Below are positions 40,683 to 50,668 of a stretch of DNA of 64,000 nt, piece after piece; the first letter of the stretch is position 1; every line of letters begins with the position of its first letter. Below the pieces are notes generated by a model, which ran no database searches, had not been told where the DNA came from, and was given only the letters and a program-made list of their open reading frames with translations. The translations under genes and the position numbers were made by a program. The DNA is from Paraburkholderia diazotrophica (GTDB taxonomy: Bacteria > Pseudomonadota > Gammaproteobacteria > Burkholderiales > Burkholderiaceae), in the NCBI RefSeq assembly GCF_900108945.1, contig NZ_FNYE01000004.1, positions 186,001 to 250,000 on the forward strand, written 5' to 3'.

Positions 40683-42014
40683 TCACCAGGCACTTTCCGA
40701 GGTCGCCGCCGCGCGCGACTCCGATTCGAGCGGGAACGTCATCTGCACGCGCAGCCCTCGCCCGCCGTTGGTTGCGGCGTCGTTGTTGCCGATCTGCCAT
40801 TCGCCGCCCGCGCGCCGCACGAGACGCTCGACGATCGCGAGCCCCAGGCCGCTATGGCCGTTGCCGCCGCGCGCGGGATCGAGCCGCACGAACGGACGGC
40901 TTGCGTTGATCAGGTCCTGCGCGGCAATGCCGTTGCCGTTGTCGCTGATGGTCAGCGTGAAGCCGCGCGGCGTGCGCGCCGTGGAAACGACGACGGGCGG
41001 CGCGCCATACGCATGCGCGTTGTCGAGCAGATTCGAGAGGATGCGGTCGAGCGTCGCGGCGGGCAGCATGAAACCGGGACCGGCGCGCAAATCCGTTTGC
41101 ACCGTCGGCGCGCCCGACGATACCGCGCGATAGCTGCGCACCACGCGCTCGCACTGCGCGTCCACTTCGACGGGCTCGCTGCGGTCCGCGCCGTCATGTG
41201 CGAACACCAGGAACTGCTCGACGATATGCGTCATCGAATCGACGTCGCGCACGACGCCGTCGCGCATCTTCGGTTCGTCCATCATTTCCGCGCGCAGACG
41301 CAGACGCGCAAGCGGCGTCTTCAGATCATGCGCGACGCCCGCGAGCATCACCGCGCGGTCGTGCTCCGTGCGCTCGACTTCCTGGACCATCTGATTGAAG
41401 CCGTGCGTCAGCTGGCGCAGTTCGCGCGGCCCGCGTTCGCGCAACGGCGGCACGGGCAGGCCGCGCCCGAAGCGCGCGACAGCCTGCGCGAGCGAGCGCA
41501 GTGGCTGCTGCAACTGCCACGCCGCGAAGAGCGCCGCCATCACGCCCGCCGAGAAAATGATGCCGAGCCACAGCACCATCCGGTCGAGCGGCCTCGGCGG
41601 CCGCAGCGGCTGCACGGGCACGACGATCCAGCTCGCGTCGTTCGCCGAGCGCACCCATAACGTGGGCGGCTTGCCGGGCGCGCCGATGCGCACCTGCGTC
41701 GAAGTCGGCATGCGGTCGCGCACGTCGTCGAGGAAACGGTTGAGCGGCGTGGGCAGGTTCGGCGCATCGGGCGGCACGTCGCTGCTGGCGGGATCGACGA
41801 GACGCACGCGCGACGGCAGCGGCTGGTCGGGCTCGCGCCTCACGTGATCGCGCACGGCATCGACCAGGAACACCGCTTCTTCGACGGCATAACGTGTCTG
41901 CAACTGGTTGCGCTCGAAACGCACCAGCAGATACCACGCGAAATGCGACAGCAGCAGCACGCAGACGACCAGCAGCGCCAGCCTTCCGAACAGCGAATCA
42001 ATTGGACGACGCAT
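40683..42014 (-). CDS. Sensor histidine kinase (EnvZ/OmpR-type pair)
   Basis: 443 aa if started at ATG 42014 (an in-frame ATG at 42026 is possible); both overlap the end of the response-regulator gene. Membrane helices near 9-30 and 145-168, HAMP linker, HisKA with H in MLAGVAHDLKTPLARLRLR (around residue 230), and HATPase with N box (LSNLLDNAHAYG), G1 (ISDNGNGIA) and G2 (GHSGLGLAIVERL). Phosphorylates the partner regulator upstream. The periplasmic sensing part is about 110 residues, charged and Pro-rich. Confidence 0.92.
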   Translation of the reverse strand: MRRPIDSLFGRLALLVVCVLLLSHFAWYLLVRFERNQLQTRYAVEEAVFLVDAVRDHVRREPDQPLPSRVRLVDPASSDVPPDAPNLPTPLNRFLDDVRDRMPTSTQVRIGAPGKPPTLWVRSANDASWIVVPVQPLRPPRPLDRMVLWLGIIFSAGVMAALFAAWQLQQPLRSLAQAVARFGRGLPVPPLRERGPRELRQLTHGFNQMVQEVERTEHDRAVMLAGVAHDLKTPLARLRLRAEMMDEPKMRDGVVRDVDSMTHIVEQFLVFAHDGADRSEPVEVDAQCERVVRSYRAVSSGAPTVQTDLRAGPGFMLPAATLDRILSNLLDNAHAYGAPPVVVSTARTPRGFTLTISDNGNGIAAQDLINASRPFVRLDPARGGNGHSGLGLAIVERLVRRAGGEWQIGNNDAATNGGRGLRVQMTFPLESESRAAATSESAW

Positions 42015-42723
42015 GTTGCTCGCCATCGGGGACGAACACATATCCGCGCCCGCGCACGGTCTGGATGAAGCGCGGCACGGACGGATCGGTTTCGAGGATG
42101 CGGCGCAAACGCCACACCTGCACGTCGATGCCGCGGTCGGTGCCGTCGTATTCGGGACCGTGCAGCAGTTCGAGCAGGCGCTCGCGGGTGAGCGTGCGCA
42201 TCGGGTGATTGACGAAGATCTTCAGCAGCGCGAACTCGCTGCCGGACAGCGTGAGCGGCTTGCCTTCCTGATGCAGCGTGCGCGACTGGAAATCGAGCGT
42301 GAAGCGGCCGAACGAAAAAGGCTCGCGCTGCTCGGGCGCGGCCGCCGACGGCTGCGTCTTGCGGCGTCGCAACACCGCCTGCACGCGAGCGAGCAGCTCG
42401 CGCGGATTGAACGGCTTGCCGAGGTAATCGTCCGCGCCGAGTTCCAGGCCGACGATACGGTCCACGTCGTCGGCGCGCGCCGTGAGCATGATGACGGGGA
42501 TATCGTCGCCCGATGCGCGCAGCTTGCGCAGCGCCGTCAGCCCGTCGACGCCGGGCATCATCAGGTCGAGCACGATCAGGTCGGGACGTTCGCGCTCTAT
42601 GCGGCGTTCCAGCGAACTGGCGTCGTGCAGCACCGAAACCTCGATGCCTTGCCGGGCCAGGTAATCGCGCAGCAGGTCGCGCAGTTCGACGTCGTCATCG
42701 ACGACAAGAATTTGAGTAGCCAT
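41998..42723 (-). CDS. OmpR-family response regulator
   Basis: 241 aa. ATG 42723 (MATQILVVDDDVEL) is taken; the longer frame to 42918 is not a regulator start. Receiver domain with Asp in LIVLDLMMPGVDG and Lys in DYLGKPFNPRELLARV; then an OmpR/PhoB winged helix (GSEFALLKIFVNHPMRTLTRERLLELLHGPEYDGTDRGIDVQVWRLRRIL). The kinase gene overlaps its 3' end. Divergent from the Spy-like gene, with repeats between them; a CpxR-like envelope-stress role is plausible. Confidence 0.93.
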   Translation of the reverse strand: MATQILVVDDDVELRDLLRDYLARQGIEVSVLHDASSLERRIERERPDLIVLDLMMPGVDGLTALRKLRASGDDIPVIMLTARADDVDRIVGLELGADDYLGKPFNPRELLARVQAVLRRRKTQPSAAAPEQREPFSFGRFTLDFQSRTLHQEGKPLTLSGSEFALLKIFVNHPMRTLTRERLLELLHGPEYDGTDRGIDVQVWRLRRILETDPSVPRFIQTVRGRGYVFVPDGEQHASSN

Positions 42724-42780
42724 GGCTTGAAGTGTAACGCGCGCCCCGACGGCTATTCGACCCACCTGGCCCCCTAAAGG

Positions 42781-42844
42781 GTTACGGGGTGTTACCGCGA
42801 AAGGCACACGTAATGTCGCGTAACTTCCGCAAGGATACGCGTAA
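42781..42844. promoter_or_regulatory. Phased GTTAC/GTAA repeats between regulator and Spy-like gene
   Basis: GTTAC at 42781 and 42791 (10 bases apart), GTAA at 42810 and 42820 (10 apart) and GTAAC at 42841 (21 further). The two pairs are inverted relative to each other; both read GTAAY-N5-GTAAC on their strand. This is the spacing of OmpR-family binding sites, e.g. CpxR boxes. Confidence 0.65.
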
Positions 42845-42946
42845 CACGCCCCTCGTTCGATCCCTCTACGCTGTGCCTTACCGGATGCACGCCCGTCCAT
42901 CTTCGAGACAGGCGGCATCGTCGGCTAGTCATCAAGGAGCACTGTA

Positions 42947-43498
42947 ATGTCCAAAAAAACATCACGCTTTCTCGCCGTTGCCGCTGCATCGCTCGCACTG
43001 AGTCTCGGGTCCGCGTTCGCCGCGCAGCCCCACGATGGCCCCGGCGGTCCCGGCGGCATGGGTCCTGGCGGTCCCGGCTGGCATCACGGCCACTTCATGA
43101 AGGAGCTGAACCAGCTGCACGGGCAGCTCAAGCTGAACGCGGATCAGGAAAAGCAATGGCAAGCCGCGCTCGACACGATGAAGCAAAGCCATGAAGCGGA
43201 ACGCGCGAACCACGAGCAGATGCGTCAGCAGTTCAAGCAGATGCAGCAACAGCCGATCCTCGACCTGAACGCAATGCACGCCGCGCATCAGCAGATCGAG
43301 CAGAAGGACGCGCAACTGCGCGAGCAGACGGCGACGGCGTGGCTCAACTTCTACAACGGCCTGAACGACCAGCAGAAGACCACCGTCAGCACCACGCTCA
43401 AGCAGCACTTCGCGAAGATGGAGCAGCGTCACGAGAAGATGCGCGAGCGTTGGGAAAAGCATCGCGGCGACGCGGCGGCTTCGGCGGTGAAGCCGTAA
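42947..43498 (+). CDS. Spy/CpxP-like periplasmic protein
   Basis: 183 aa. Signal peptide (LAVAAASLALSLGSAFA-AQ). After a Gly/Pro/His-rich linker come long amphipathic helices rich in Gln, Glu, Lys and His (MKELNQLHGQLKLNADQEKQWQAALDTMKQSHEAE), as in Spy, CpxP and related metal-sensing periplasmic proteins. Clear LTxxQ repeats are not seen; LNDQQK is the nearest. Divergent from an OmpR-family regulator, the arrangement of cpxP with cpxRA; likely its target and feedback partner. Confidence 0.75.
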   Translation: MSKKTSRFLAVAAASLALSLGSAFAAQPHDGPGGPGGMGPGGPGWHHGHFMKELNQLHGQLKLNADQEKQWQAALDTMKQSHEAERANHEQMRQQFKQMQQQPILDLNAMHAAHQQIEQKDAQLREQTATAWLNFYNGLNDQQKTTVSTTLKQHFAKMEQRHEKMRERWEKHRGDAAASAVKP

Positions 43499-43584
43499 GC
43501 GTCGATCGTTCGTGACGCGTCGTGCAGGGCGGCGCGGTCGGTCGCTCTTGTCTTACGCGGAGCACCGAGCGCTACACGTAAAAG

Positions 43585-43619
43585 AAAAACGCCATGGGAA
43601 CCACATCCCGTGGCGTTTC
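43585..43619. terminator. Bidirectional terminator
   Basis: AACGCCA-T-GGGA / TCCC-G-TGGCGTT with ACCACA loop; T-rich on both sides (AAAGAAAA and TTTCTC). Lies between convergent genes. Confidence 0.7.
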
Positions 43620-43669
43620 TCATGGATGGTCCGGCGAAAGCGCGAATGACAGCTTCGACTGCTATCGGC

Positions 43670-44377
43670 TTAACGCAACTGGCCCAGATCGAAGAGCAGC
43701 ACCTCCGCGCCCTCGCCGTTCTCGAGCGTGATCGCGGACGCATCGGTGATCATCGCAGCGTCGCCGGCCTTCAGCGTTTCGCCGTTCACCGTCAGCGTGC
43801 CGCGCGCGATGTGCACATACGCCTGGCGCCCCGCCGCGAGCGCATGCTCGGCGCGCTCCACGCCGTCGAAAAGACCCGCGTGGATCGACGCGTCGGCGTG
43901 AATCGTCACCGAACCGTCGCGCCCATCCGGCGACACGACGACGCGCAGACGGCCGCGCTTGTCAAGATCGCTAAAGCGCTTTTCCTCGTAGCCCGGTTGA
44001 TCGCCCGCGCGCTTCGGGATGATCCAGATCTGCAGCAGATGCAGCAGCTCTTCCCGCGACGCGTTGAACTCGCTGTGCATCACGCCCGTGCCGGCGCTCA
44101 TGCGCTGCACGTCGCCGGGACGGATCGTCGAGCCGTTGCCCATGCTGTCGCGATGCGACAGCGCACCGTCCAGCACATACGTGACGATTTCCATATCGCG
44201 ATGCCCATGCGTGCCGAAGCCCTGCCCGCCCGCGATGCGATCCTCGTTGATCACGCGCAGCGGGCCGAAGTGCATATGCTCGGGATCGTGGTAATCGGCA
44301 AACGAGAAGCTGTGCTTCGAATCCAGCCAGCCGTGGTTGGCGTGGCCCCGTTCGTCGGAGCGGCGAATCGTGATCAT
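43670..44377 (-). CDS. Pirin-family protein
   Basis: 235 aa. ATG 44377 ([20 protein letters not shown]) follows GGGAGAG; the frame to 45001 is not used. Bicupin with the metal-site pattern [15 protein letters not shown] (His and His), and later MHSEFN. Also [23 protein letters not shown] and [26 protein letters not shown], typical of the YhaK/pirin group. Some members oxidise quercetin; most are uncharacterised. No operon partner. Confidence 0.88.
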   Translation of the reverse strand: MITIRRSDERGHANHGWLDSKHSFSFADYHDPEHMHFGPLRVINEDRIAGGQGFGTHGHRDMEIVTYVLDGALSHRDSMGNGSTIRPGDVQRMSAGTGVMHSEFNASREELLHLLQIWIIPKRAGDQPGYEEKRFSDLDKRGRLRVVVSPDGRDGSVTIHADASIHAGLFDGVERAEHALAAGRQAYVHIARGTLTVNGETLKAGDAAMITDASAITLENGEGAEVLLFDLGQLR

Positions 44378-44921
44378 GTGACTCTCCCGTGAAAAATGGC
44401 GATGACGGGAATGTATGGGCCGCGCGCGCCCGGAACAATCGCCGCCACTGCACCGGATCGTTCCGCAAATGACGGCAATGGCAACGGCCGCGCAATGCTC
44501 GCCGCATCGGCCGCGACGACGTCCGCAGACGTGCCGCGATATCGCGCCGCGCACGCATGTCTCTGGCGGCAAAGGGCTTTTCCCGCACGGCTGCCGCACG
44601 ATTGCTACTGGCACCACGCCCGGCTTCGGGTAAAATACCGCGCTTTTTGGAAAGGGTCGACGCGCGTGCCGCGTCCGGACGGATCGCCGCTCAAAGCGCG
44701 CGCCGCCGGACAGTAACGGGAGCACGCCTCGCGGCCGCCCAGGTGGGGAAAAGGCCGGCAGGCAGCGGGCCTCTTGGGCCAATGGACCGGCGGCAAAGCC
44801 GGTCAATTCGCCCCGAATCCGGGCAGCATAATTTTGTCCGCCTAGAATGGCGACGGCCGGCCACCAGCGGGCGGTCGCCGGCGCGGGACGGCACCGCGGC
44901 GATCGGGAAGTCAGGAGAAAC
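44378..44921. other. Gap before the amino-acid importer
   Basis: About 540 bases. GC-rich, with several short inverted repeats between 44690 and 44830, so a structured leader is possible. No identifiable riboswitch, and no gene. Confidence 0.35.
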
Positions 44922-45698
44922 ATGAAGAAGCTCGCACTGTGCGTAGCGCTCGCAGTCATGGCCACGGGGGCCATGGCAAAAGAATGGAAAACCGTGCGCA
45001 TCGGGGTCGACGCCAGTTATCCGCCGTTCGAATCAATGGCGCCGAACGGCCAGATGGTCGGTTTCGACGTCGATCTGACGAAGGCGCTGTGCGCGAAGAT
45101 GAACGTCAAGTGCGTGTGGATTCCGCAGGATTTCGACGGCATCATCCCCGCGCTGAAGGGCAAGAAGTTCGACATCATCGTGTCGTCGCTGACCGTCACC
45201 GACAAGCGCCGCGAGCAGATCGACTTCTCCGACAAGCTGTTCGACGCGCCCGCGCGCATGATCGCGAAGGCGGGCTCGCCGCTTCTGCCGACGGCCGATT
45301 CGCTGAAGGGCAAGCACGTCGGCGTCGAGCAGGGCACGACACAGGAAGCGTACGCGAAGGCGTACTGGGAGCCCAAGGGCGTGACGATCGTGCCGTACCA
45401 GAACCAGGATCAGGTGTACGCCGATCTCACGACGGGGCGTCTTGATGCCTCGCTTCAGGATGAACTGCAAGCCGATGCCGGCTTTCTGAAGACGCCGCGC
45501 GGCAAGGGCTTCGCTTGGGCCGGCCCGGAAGTGAAGGACCCGAAGACGATCGGCGAAGGCACGGCAATCGGCGTGCGCAAGGAAGACGGCGAGCTGAAGG
45601 CGAAGCTCAACAAGGCGCTCGCCGACATCCATCAGGACGGCACGTTCAAGCGGCTCGAGAAGCAGTACTTCGACGTCGATATTTATCAGAGCCACTAG
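44922..45698 (+). CDS. Polar amino-acid ABC importer, binding protein (HisJ/ArgT-type)
   Basis: 258 aa. ATG 44922 with AGGAG upstream. Signal peptide [16 protein letters not shown]. Solute-binding family 3 features: [58 protein letters not shown], then [17 protein letters not shown] and the C-terminal [17 protein letters not shown]. Binds basic amino acids or opines in the periplasm by family (LAO/His type). First gene of the importer operon with two permeases and an ATPase. Confidence 0.9.
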   Translation: MKKLALCVALAVMATGAMAKEWKTVRIGVDASYPPFESMAPNGQMVGFDVDLTKALCAKMNVKCVWIPQDFDGIIPALKGKKFDIIVSSLTVTDKRREQIDFSDKLFDAPARMIAKAGSPLLPTADSLKGKHVGVEQGTTQEAYAKAYWEPKGVTIVPYQNQDQVYADLTTGRLDASLQDELQADAGFLKTPRGKGFAWAGPEVKDPKTIGEGTAIGVRKEDGELKAKLNKALADIHQDGTFKRLEKQYFDVDIYQSH

Positions 45699-46013
45699 GC
45701 TTCGATGGGCGGCCGGCTGCGCCGGCGTCGCGCAGCAAAGGCTCGGGACAGGCCCGGATGGGCCCGTCGCCGGGCTTCGTAATACAGTCGCACGCAAAGC
45801 AGCAAACAAGCAGCAGCAAACAGGCAGTAGCACACAAGCTGGAAAACGCGCTGCCGGCCGGCAACGGCCAGGCAGTCATGATTCGCACAGCGGCATGCTG
45901 TGCGCCGCACGGGAGACATCGAAGGCGATACCGCATCGGCCTTCGCGCGACCCGCCGCAGCGCACGCGTTCCGCGTCTTTCGCGGCGCGCGGGAGCGTCG
46001 TCAAGGACTCACT
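45699..46013. other. Gap inside the importer operon, with tandem repeat
   Basis: 315 bases between binding protein and permease genes, long for an operon. Holds a tandem 14-base pair, GCAGCAAACAAGCA and GCAGCAAACAGGCA (45799-45826). No gene; may be a processing or attenuation site. Confidence 0.45.
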
Positions 46014-46703
46014 ATGCTCTTTCAAGGCTACGGCCCGCTCATCTTTGCCGGCACGGTGCAGACCGTCAAGCTGGCGATCCTGTCGCTTGCGCTGGCGTTC
46101 CTGCTCGGTCTGCTCGGCGCGGCAGCGAAGCTGTCGAAGAACCGTCTGTCGTACGGCGTCGGCACTATCTACACAACACTCGTGCGCGGCGTCCCCGATC
46201 TCGTGCTGATGCTGCTGCTCTTCTACAGCATCCAGATCTGGCTGAACAATCTCACCGACATGCTCGGCTGGGACCAGATCGACATCGATCCGTTCGTCGC
46301 CGGCGTCGCCGTGCTCGGCTTCATCTACGGCGCGTATTTCACGGAGACCTTCCGCGGCGCGTTCCTCGCGGTGCCGCGCGGCCAGCTCGAAGCGGGCGCC
46401 GCGTACGGCATGACGGCCTGGCAGGTGTTCGCACGGATCATGTTCCCGCAGATGATGCGCTTCGCGCTGCCCGGCATCGGCAACAACTGGCAGGTGATGG
46501 TCAAGGCGACGGCGCTCGTATCGATCATCGGCCTCGCCGATGTCGTCAAGGCATCGCAGGATGCCGGCAAAGGCACGCTGCGTTTCTTCTTCTTCACGCT
46601 GATGGCGGGCGCGATCTATCTGGTGATCACGACGGTGTCCAACTTCGTGCTGATGTACCTCGAAAAACGCTACTCGACTGGCGTGCGCAAGGCGGAACTA
46701 TGA
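46014..46703 (+). CDS. Polar amino-acid ABC importer permease (HisQ-type)
   Basis: 229 aa. ATG 46014 with AAGGA upstream. About five membrane helices; coupling motif EAGAAYGMTAWQVFARIMFPQMMRFALPGIGNN. Family pattern also includes RGVPDLVLMLLLFY and ALVSIIGLADVVKASQDAG. Pairs with the next permease to form the HisQM pore. The stop overlaps the next start (ATGA). Confidence 0.9.
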   Translation: MLFQGYGPLIFAGTVQTVKLAILSLALAFLLGLLGAAAKLSKNRLSYGVGTIYTTLVRGVPDLVLMLLLFYSIQIWLNNLTDMLGWDQIDIDPFVAGVAVLGFIYGAYFTETFRGAFLAVPRGQLEAGAAYGMTAWQVFARIMFPQMMRFALPGIGNNWQVMVKATALVSIIGLADVVKASQDAGKGTLRFFFFTLMAGAIYLVITTVSNFVLMYLEKRYSTGVRKAEL

Positions 46704-47413
46704 TCGAGCTGATCCAGGAATACTGGCGCAACTATCTTTTCACCGACGGCTACCGCTTCACGGGCGTCGTCATCACGTTGTGGCTCCTCGTCGTGTCGAT
46801 CGGCCTGGGCTTCTGTCTGTCGATACCGCTCGCCGTCGCGCGCGTGTCGAAGAAGAAATGGCTCGCGGGCGCGGTGTGGCTGTATACGTATATCTTCCGC
46901 GGCACGCCGTTGTACGTGCAACTGCTGCTCTGCTATACGGGCCTCTACAGCCTCGAAATCATTCGCTCGAACGCGCTGACCAACGCGTTCTTTCGCGACG
47001 GCATGCATTGCACGCTGCTCGCATTTACGCTGAACACCTGCGCGTACACGACGGAGATTTTCGCGGGCGCGATCAAGGCGACGCCTTACGGCGAAATCGA
47101 AGCCGCGCGCGCCTATGGCATGTCGCAGTTCACACTGTATCGCCGCGTGATCCTGCCGTCGGCGCTGCGCCGCGCGTTGCCGTACTACAGCAACGAAGTG
47201 ATCCTGATGCTGCACGCGACAACCGTCGCCTTCACCGCGACCGTGCCCGATATCCTGAAGATCGCGCGCGACGTCAACTCGGCGACCTACCGCTCGTTCG
47301 ACGCCTTCGGCATCGCCGCCCTGCTCTATCTGATCATCTCTTTTGCGCTCGTCTGGCTCTTCCGCCGCGCGGAGCGCCGCTGGCTCGCTTATCTGCGCCC
47401 GCAAGGCAAGTAA
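46700..47413 (+). CDS. Polar amino-acid ABC importer permease (HisM-type)
   Basis: 237 aa, start overlapping the previous stop by four bases. Five or six membrane helices; motifs TYIFRGTPLYVQLLLCYTGLY, AYTTEIFAGAIKATPYGEIEAARAYGMSQFTLYRRVILPSALRRALP and TVPDILKIARDVN. The second pore subunit. Confidence 0.9.
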   Translation: MIELIQEYWRNYLFTDGYRFTGVVITLWLLVVSIGLGFCLSIPLAVARVSKKKWLAGAVWLYTYIFRGTPLYVQLLLCYTGLYSLEIIRSNALTNAFFRDGMHCTLLAFTLNTCAYTTEIFAGAIKATPYGEIEAARAYGMSQFTLYRRVILPSALRRALPYYSNEVILMLHATTVAFTATVPDILKIARDVNSATYRSFDAFGIAALLYLIISFALVWLFRRAERRWLAYLRPQGK

Positions 47414-47443
47414 GTACGGCGAATAAGCAAGTCAAGGAACCCG

Positions 47444-48229
47444 ATGAACACTCAAGCCACACAGCAAATGCTTTTCGTCGACAACCTGCACAAGCAGTAC
47501 GGCGACAATGAAGTTCTCAAGGGCGTCACGCTGCGCGCGAATCGCGGCGACGTGATCAGCGTGATCGGTTCGTCCGGCTCGGGCAAGAGCACGATGCTCC
47601 GCTGCATCAACTTCCTGGAGCAGCCGAACGCCGGGCGCATCTTCGTCGACGGCCAGGAGATCCGCACGCAGAAGGACAAGCACGGCGCACTGCGCGTGTC
47701 GGACCAGAAGCAGTTGCAACGGATGCGCACGAAACTGTCGATGGTGTTCCAGCACTTCAACCTGTGGACGCACATGACGGTGCTCGAAAACATCATCGAA
47801 GCGCCGCTGCATGTGCTGGGCATGTCGCGCAAGGATGCCGAGGAACGCGCTCGCACGTATCTGGAGAAAGTGGGCCTCGCGCCGCGCGTCGAGAAGCAGT
47901 ATCCGTCGCATCTGTCGGGCGGCCAGCAGCAACGCGTGGCGATCGCCCGCGCGCTGACGATGAACCCCGACGTGATGCTGTTCGACGAGCCCACTTCCGC
48001 GCTCGATCCCGAGCTGGTCGGCGAAGTGCTGAAGGTCATGCAGACGCTCGCCGAGGAAGGCCGTACGATGATCGTCGTCACGCACGAGATGGCATTCGCG
48101 CGCAACGTGTCGAATCACGTGATGTTCCTGCATCAGGGACGCGTCGAAGAGGAAGGCCATCCCGACGAAGTGTTCAGGAACACGAAGAGTGACCGCCTCA
48201 AGCAGTTCCTGTCGGGCAGTCTGAAATAG
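47444..48229 (+). CDS. Polar amino-acid ABC importer ATPase (HisP-type)
   Basis: 261 aa. Start ATG with AAGGA 9 bases upstream. Walker [11 protein letters not shown]-loop [20 protein letters not shown], signature LSGGQQQR, Walker [15 protein letters not shown] and switch His in [11 protein letters not shown]. Thirty bases after the permease stop; ends the operon at the terminator 48259-48282. Confidence 0.93.
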   Translation: MNTQATQQMLFVDNLHKQYGDNEVLKGVTLRANRGDVISVIGSSGSGKSTMLRCINFLEQPNAGRIFVDGQEIRTQKDKHGALRVSDQKQLQRMRTKLSMVFQHFNLWTHMTVLENIIEAPLHVLGMSRKDAEERARTYLEKVGLAPRVEKQYPSHLSGGQQQRVAIARALTMNPDVMLFDEPTSALDPELVGEVLKVMQTLAEEGRTMIVVTHEMAFARNVSNHVMFLHQGRVEEEGHPDEVFRNTKSDRLKQFLSGSLK

Positions 48230-48258
48230 TTCTGCGATGTAGTTTATGTAGTATTACA

Positions 48259-48282
48259 GGGCGCTTACCGGGCGCCCTTTTT
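48259..48282 (+). terminator. Intrinsic terminator of the importer operon
   Basis: GGGCGC / GCGCCC stem with a 7-base loop, then TTTTTATT. 30 bases after the ATPase stop. Confidence 0.85.
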
Positions 48283-48809
48283 ATTGCCCCTCGCGACGCC
48301 TCCCATCCCTCCTGCGTCGCATCAAAGCTTCGGCATCCCAACATCTGCGCCGCCAACGGTCCAGAACGCCTCTACTCCGGACGATTTAACGCGTCAATAG
48401 TGGCAATCCTTGACACACCTCATTAACGACCTTGCTTCCCTTGTCGGACAAGGCTTGCAGCCCCATTCGAAGCCCTCCGCGCGCCACTTGTCCCACAGTG
48501 GTATTGCAATTTAGAGACATCTTTACCGAGCATCGCTAATTTATTCGCCAACCGAGGGGTATTTTGCTAAATTAGTAACGAAAGTAGCAAAACAAAGTTC
48601 AAGAAAAGTAGTTTCACTTCAAAACGAACGTACAGGAGATACCGGTCGCGAGAAAGATCGGCGTGACGATCAGACAGCCTCGAAGCTGCATCGACAGAAC
48701 AACCGATCACCCGCCCATCTCCCTGAAAGGGATTCCTGCTCGGCGCCGCTGGCGTCCGGGCACCACTCGCAGTACTGGCTTTACTTTTTGACAGGGTATG
48801 GAGGAGAAG
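48283..48809. other. Porin upstream region
   Basis: AT-rich in its right half. Holds an 8-bp inverted repeat TTTTGCTA / TAGCAAAA (48562-48569 and 48585-48592) that could be an operator for the porin gene. No gene seen. Confidence 0.45.
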
Positions 48810-49961
48810 ATGAAGAAAGCTTTGGCTGCCGCAGCGCTGCTGACTTTCGGCGTTGCAGCACACGCACAGAGCAGCGTGACGCTGTACGGGCGTCTGGACG
48901 CTGGTCTGGAGTACATGTCGGGTGTGCCGACGAACCCGAACGCAGCGGGTGTCGCGCAGAGCAGCACGCACCGTTTCCGCGCAGAGAGCGGCGACTGGGG
49001 TACCAGCCTGTGGGGCTTGAAGGGCGCTGAAGATCTGGGCGGCGGCACCAAGGCCGTGTTCCAGTTGGAAGGCTCGTTCAACACGATGACGGGCGCAGGC
49101 CCCGGCGGCGGCGGTCTCTTCAATCGCTGGGCGACGGTCGGCTTCGCTAACAACCAGTACGGTACGTTCACGATGGGCCGCATGCTGTTCATCTCGAACG
49201 GCGTGTGGGACTTCGATCCGTTCGGTCAGTCGAACTGGTCGTCGGCATCGCTGGTGCGTGGCCGCAACTGGCCGCAATCGAGCAACAACGTTGCTTACCA
49301 GTCGCCGAAGATCGCAGGCTTTGACTTCTACGGTCAATACGCGCTGTCGAATGCGACGAACTGGAACGGTAACGGCACGACGCCGCAAGGCCGTGAAGCC
49401 GGTGCGCAGATCACCTACACCTCGTCGCTGTTCCAGGTTCGCGGTCTGTACGACGAAATCCGCAACCCGGGCAACGGTCTGTTGTACGGCCCGCAAACGG
49501 GTCTGATCAACACGGCTAACGTAGCAGGCGGCGTGTTCTCGGCATCGCGCGAATATTCGGCCCTCGTGAACGTGTTCCTCGGCCAGTTCAAGGTTCAGGC
49601 TGCCTACCAGGCTATCCGCACGTCGGGTGCAACGGGCGTTCTGCCGGGCCAGCCCACCACGCTCGATCACGAATGGGGTGGCGTGACGTGGCAGGCAACG
49701 CCGGCAGCGGCACTGATAGCAGCCGTCTACCACGTGAACGGCAACAACGGTGCTGGCAACGCGACGATCTACACGATTGGCGGCTCGTACAACCTGTCGA
49801 AGCGCACGCTGCTGGACATCCAGATTGCAACGGTCCAGAACAGCAAAGCGGCTAACTACGGCCTGAACGCGAACAACGCGGGTACGGCAGTCGCAACCGA
49901 CAACCCGCTGCCGGGTCACAGCCAGTCGGGCGTGTATGCAGGTATCCAGCACTCGTTCTAA
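48810..49961 (+). CDS. Gram-negative porin (OmpC-type, 16-strand)
   Basis: 383 aa. Start ATG 48810, because GGAGGAG lies immediately before it; an ATG at 48798 precedes that site. Signal peptide MKKALAAAALLTFGVAAHA-QS. Porin hallmarks: SSVTLYGRLDAGLEYMSG, DWGTSLWGLKGAEDLGGGTKAVFQLEGSF, VGFANNQYGTFTMGRML, and terminal Phe in SGVYAGIQHSF, the outer-membrane insertion signal. Forms diffusion trimers. A strong terminator follows. Highly expressed in this group as judged by its biased codon use. Confidence 0.93.
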   Translation: MKKALAAAALLTFGVAAHAQSSVTLYGRLDAGLEYMSGVPTNPNAAGVAQSSTHRFRAESGDWGTSLWGLKGAEDLGGGTKAVFQLEGSFNTMTGAGPGGGGLFNRWATVGFANNQYGTFTMGRMLFISNGVWDFDPFGQSNWSSASLVRGRNWPQSSNNVAYQSPKIAGFDFYGQYALSNATNWNGNGTTPQGREAGAQITYTSSLFQVRGLYDEIRNPGNGLLYGPQTGLINTANVAGGVFSASREYSALVNVFLGQFKVQAAYQAIRTSGATGVLPGQPTTLDHEWGGVTWQATPAAALIAAVYHVNGNNGAGNATIYTIGGSYNLSKRTLLDIQIATVQNSKAANYGLNANNAGTAVATDNPLPGHSQSGVYAGIQHSF

Positions 49962-50026
49962 TCGAACGGTGCACACAGAAAAGCTTTAAGGAAACAGTTT
50001 TCACGCTGCTGCGAGAGGCGCGTATC

Positions 50027-50065
50027 GGTGCGATGTCCGAAAGGGTGTCGCACCTTTTTTTATTT
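50027..50065 (+). terminator. Intrinsic terminator of the porin gene
   Basis: GGTGCGA / TCGCACC stem, 14-base loop, then TTTTTTTATTTTT. Confidence 0.85.
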
Positions 50066-50199
50066 TTGTGCGGACGGCGCATTTCAAAGCCGAAGCTAAA
50101 GCACTTCGCTCGTGCATCCAGGCACCGGCGCAGTGCAACGCCGGCGCGTGTTCCAACGCGATACGCGACCACACCGAAGCGTGACGCGCAAGAGACGGC

Positions 50200-50571
<372 letters not shown>

Positions 50572-50668
50572 TCAGATGCCTAGATTCTACGCCGCGCTGC
50601 ACACGTTGCCAGCATGGGTACGACGCCGCGCGCAGCGGCCCGCACGCGGCGGCAGATAAGGACGGATT

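Noticed and set aside
44690..44830. Riboswitch upstream of the amino-acid importer
   Set aside because: Several GC-rich inverted repeats, but none fits a lysine, glycine or SAM riboswitch core that I can recognise.
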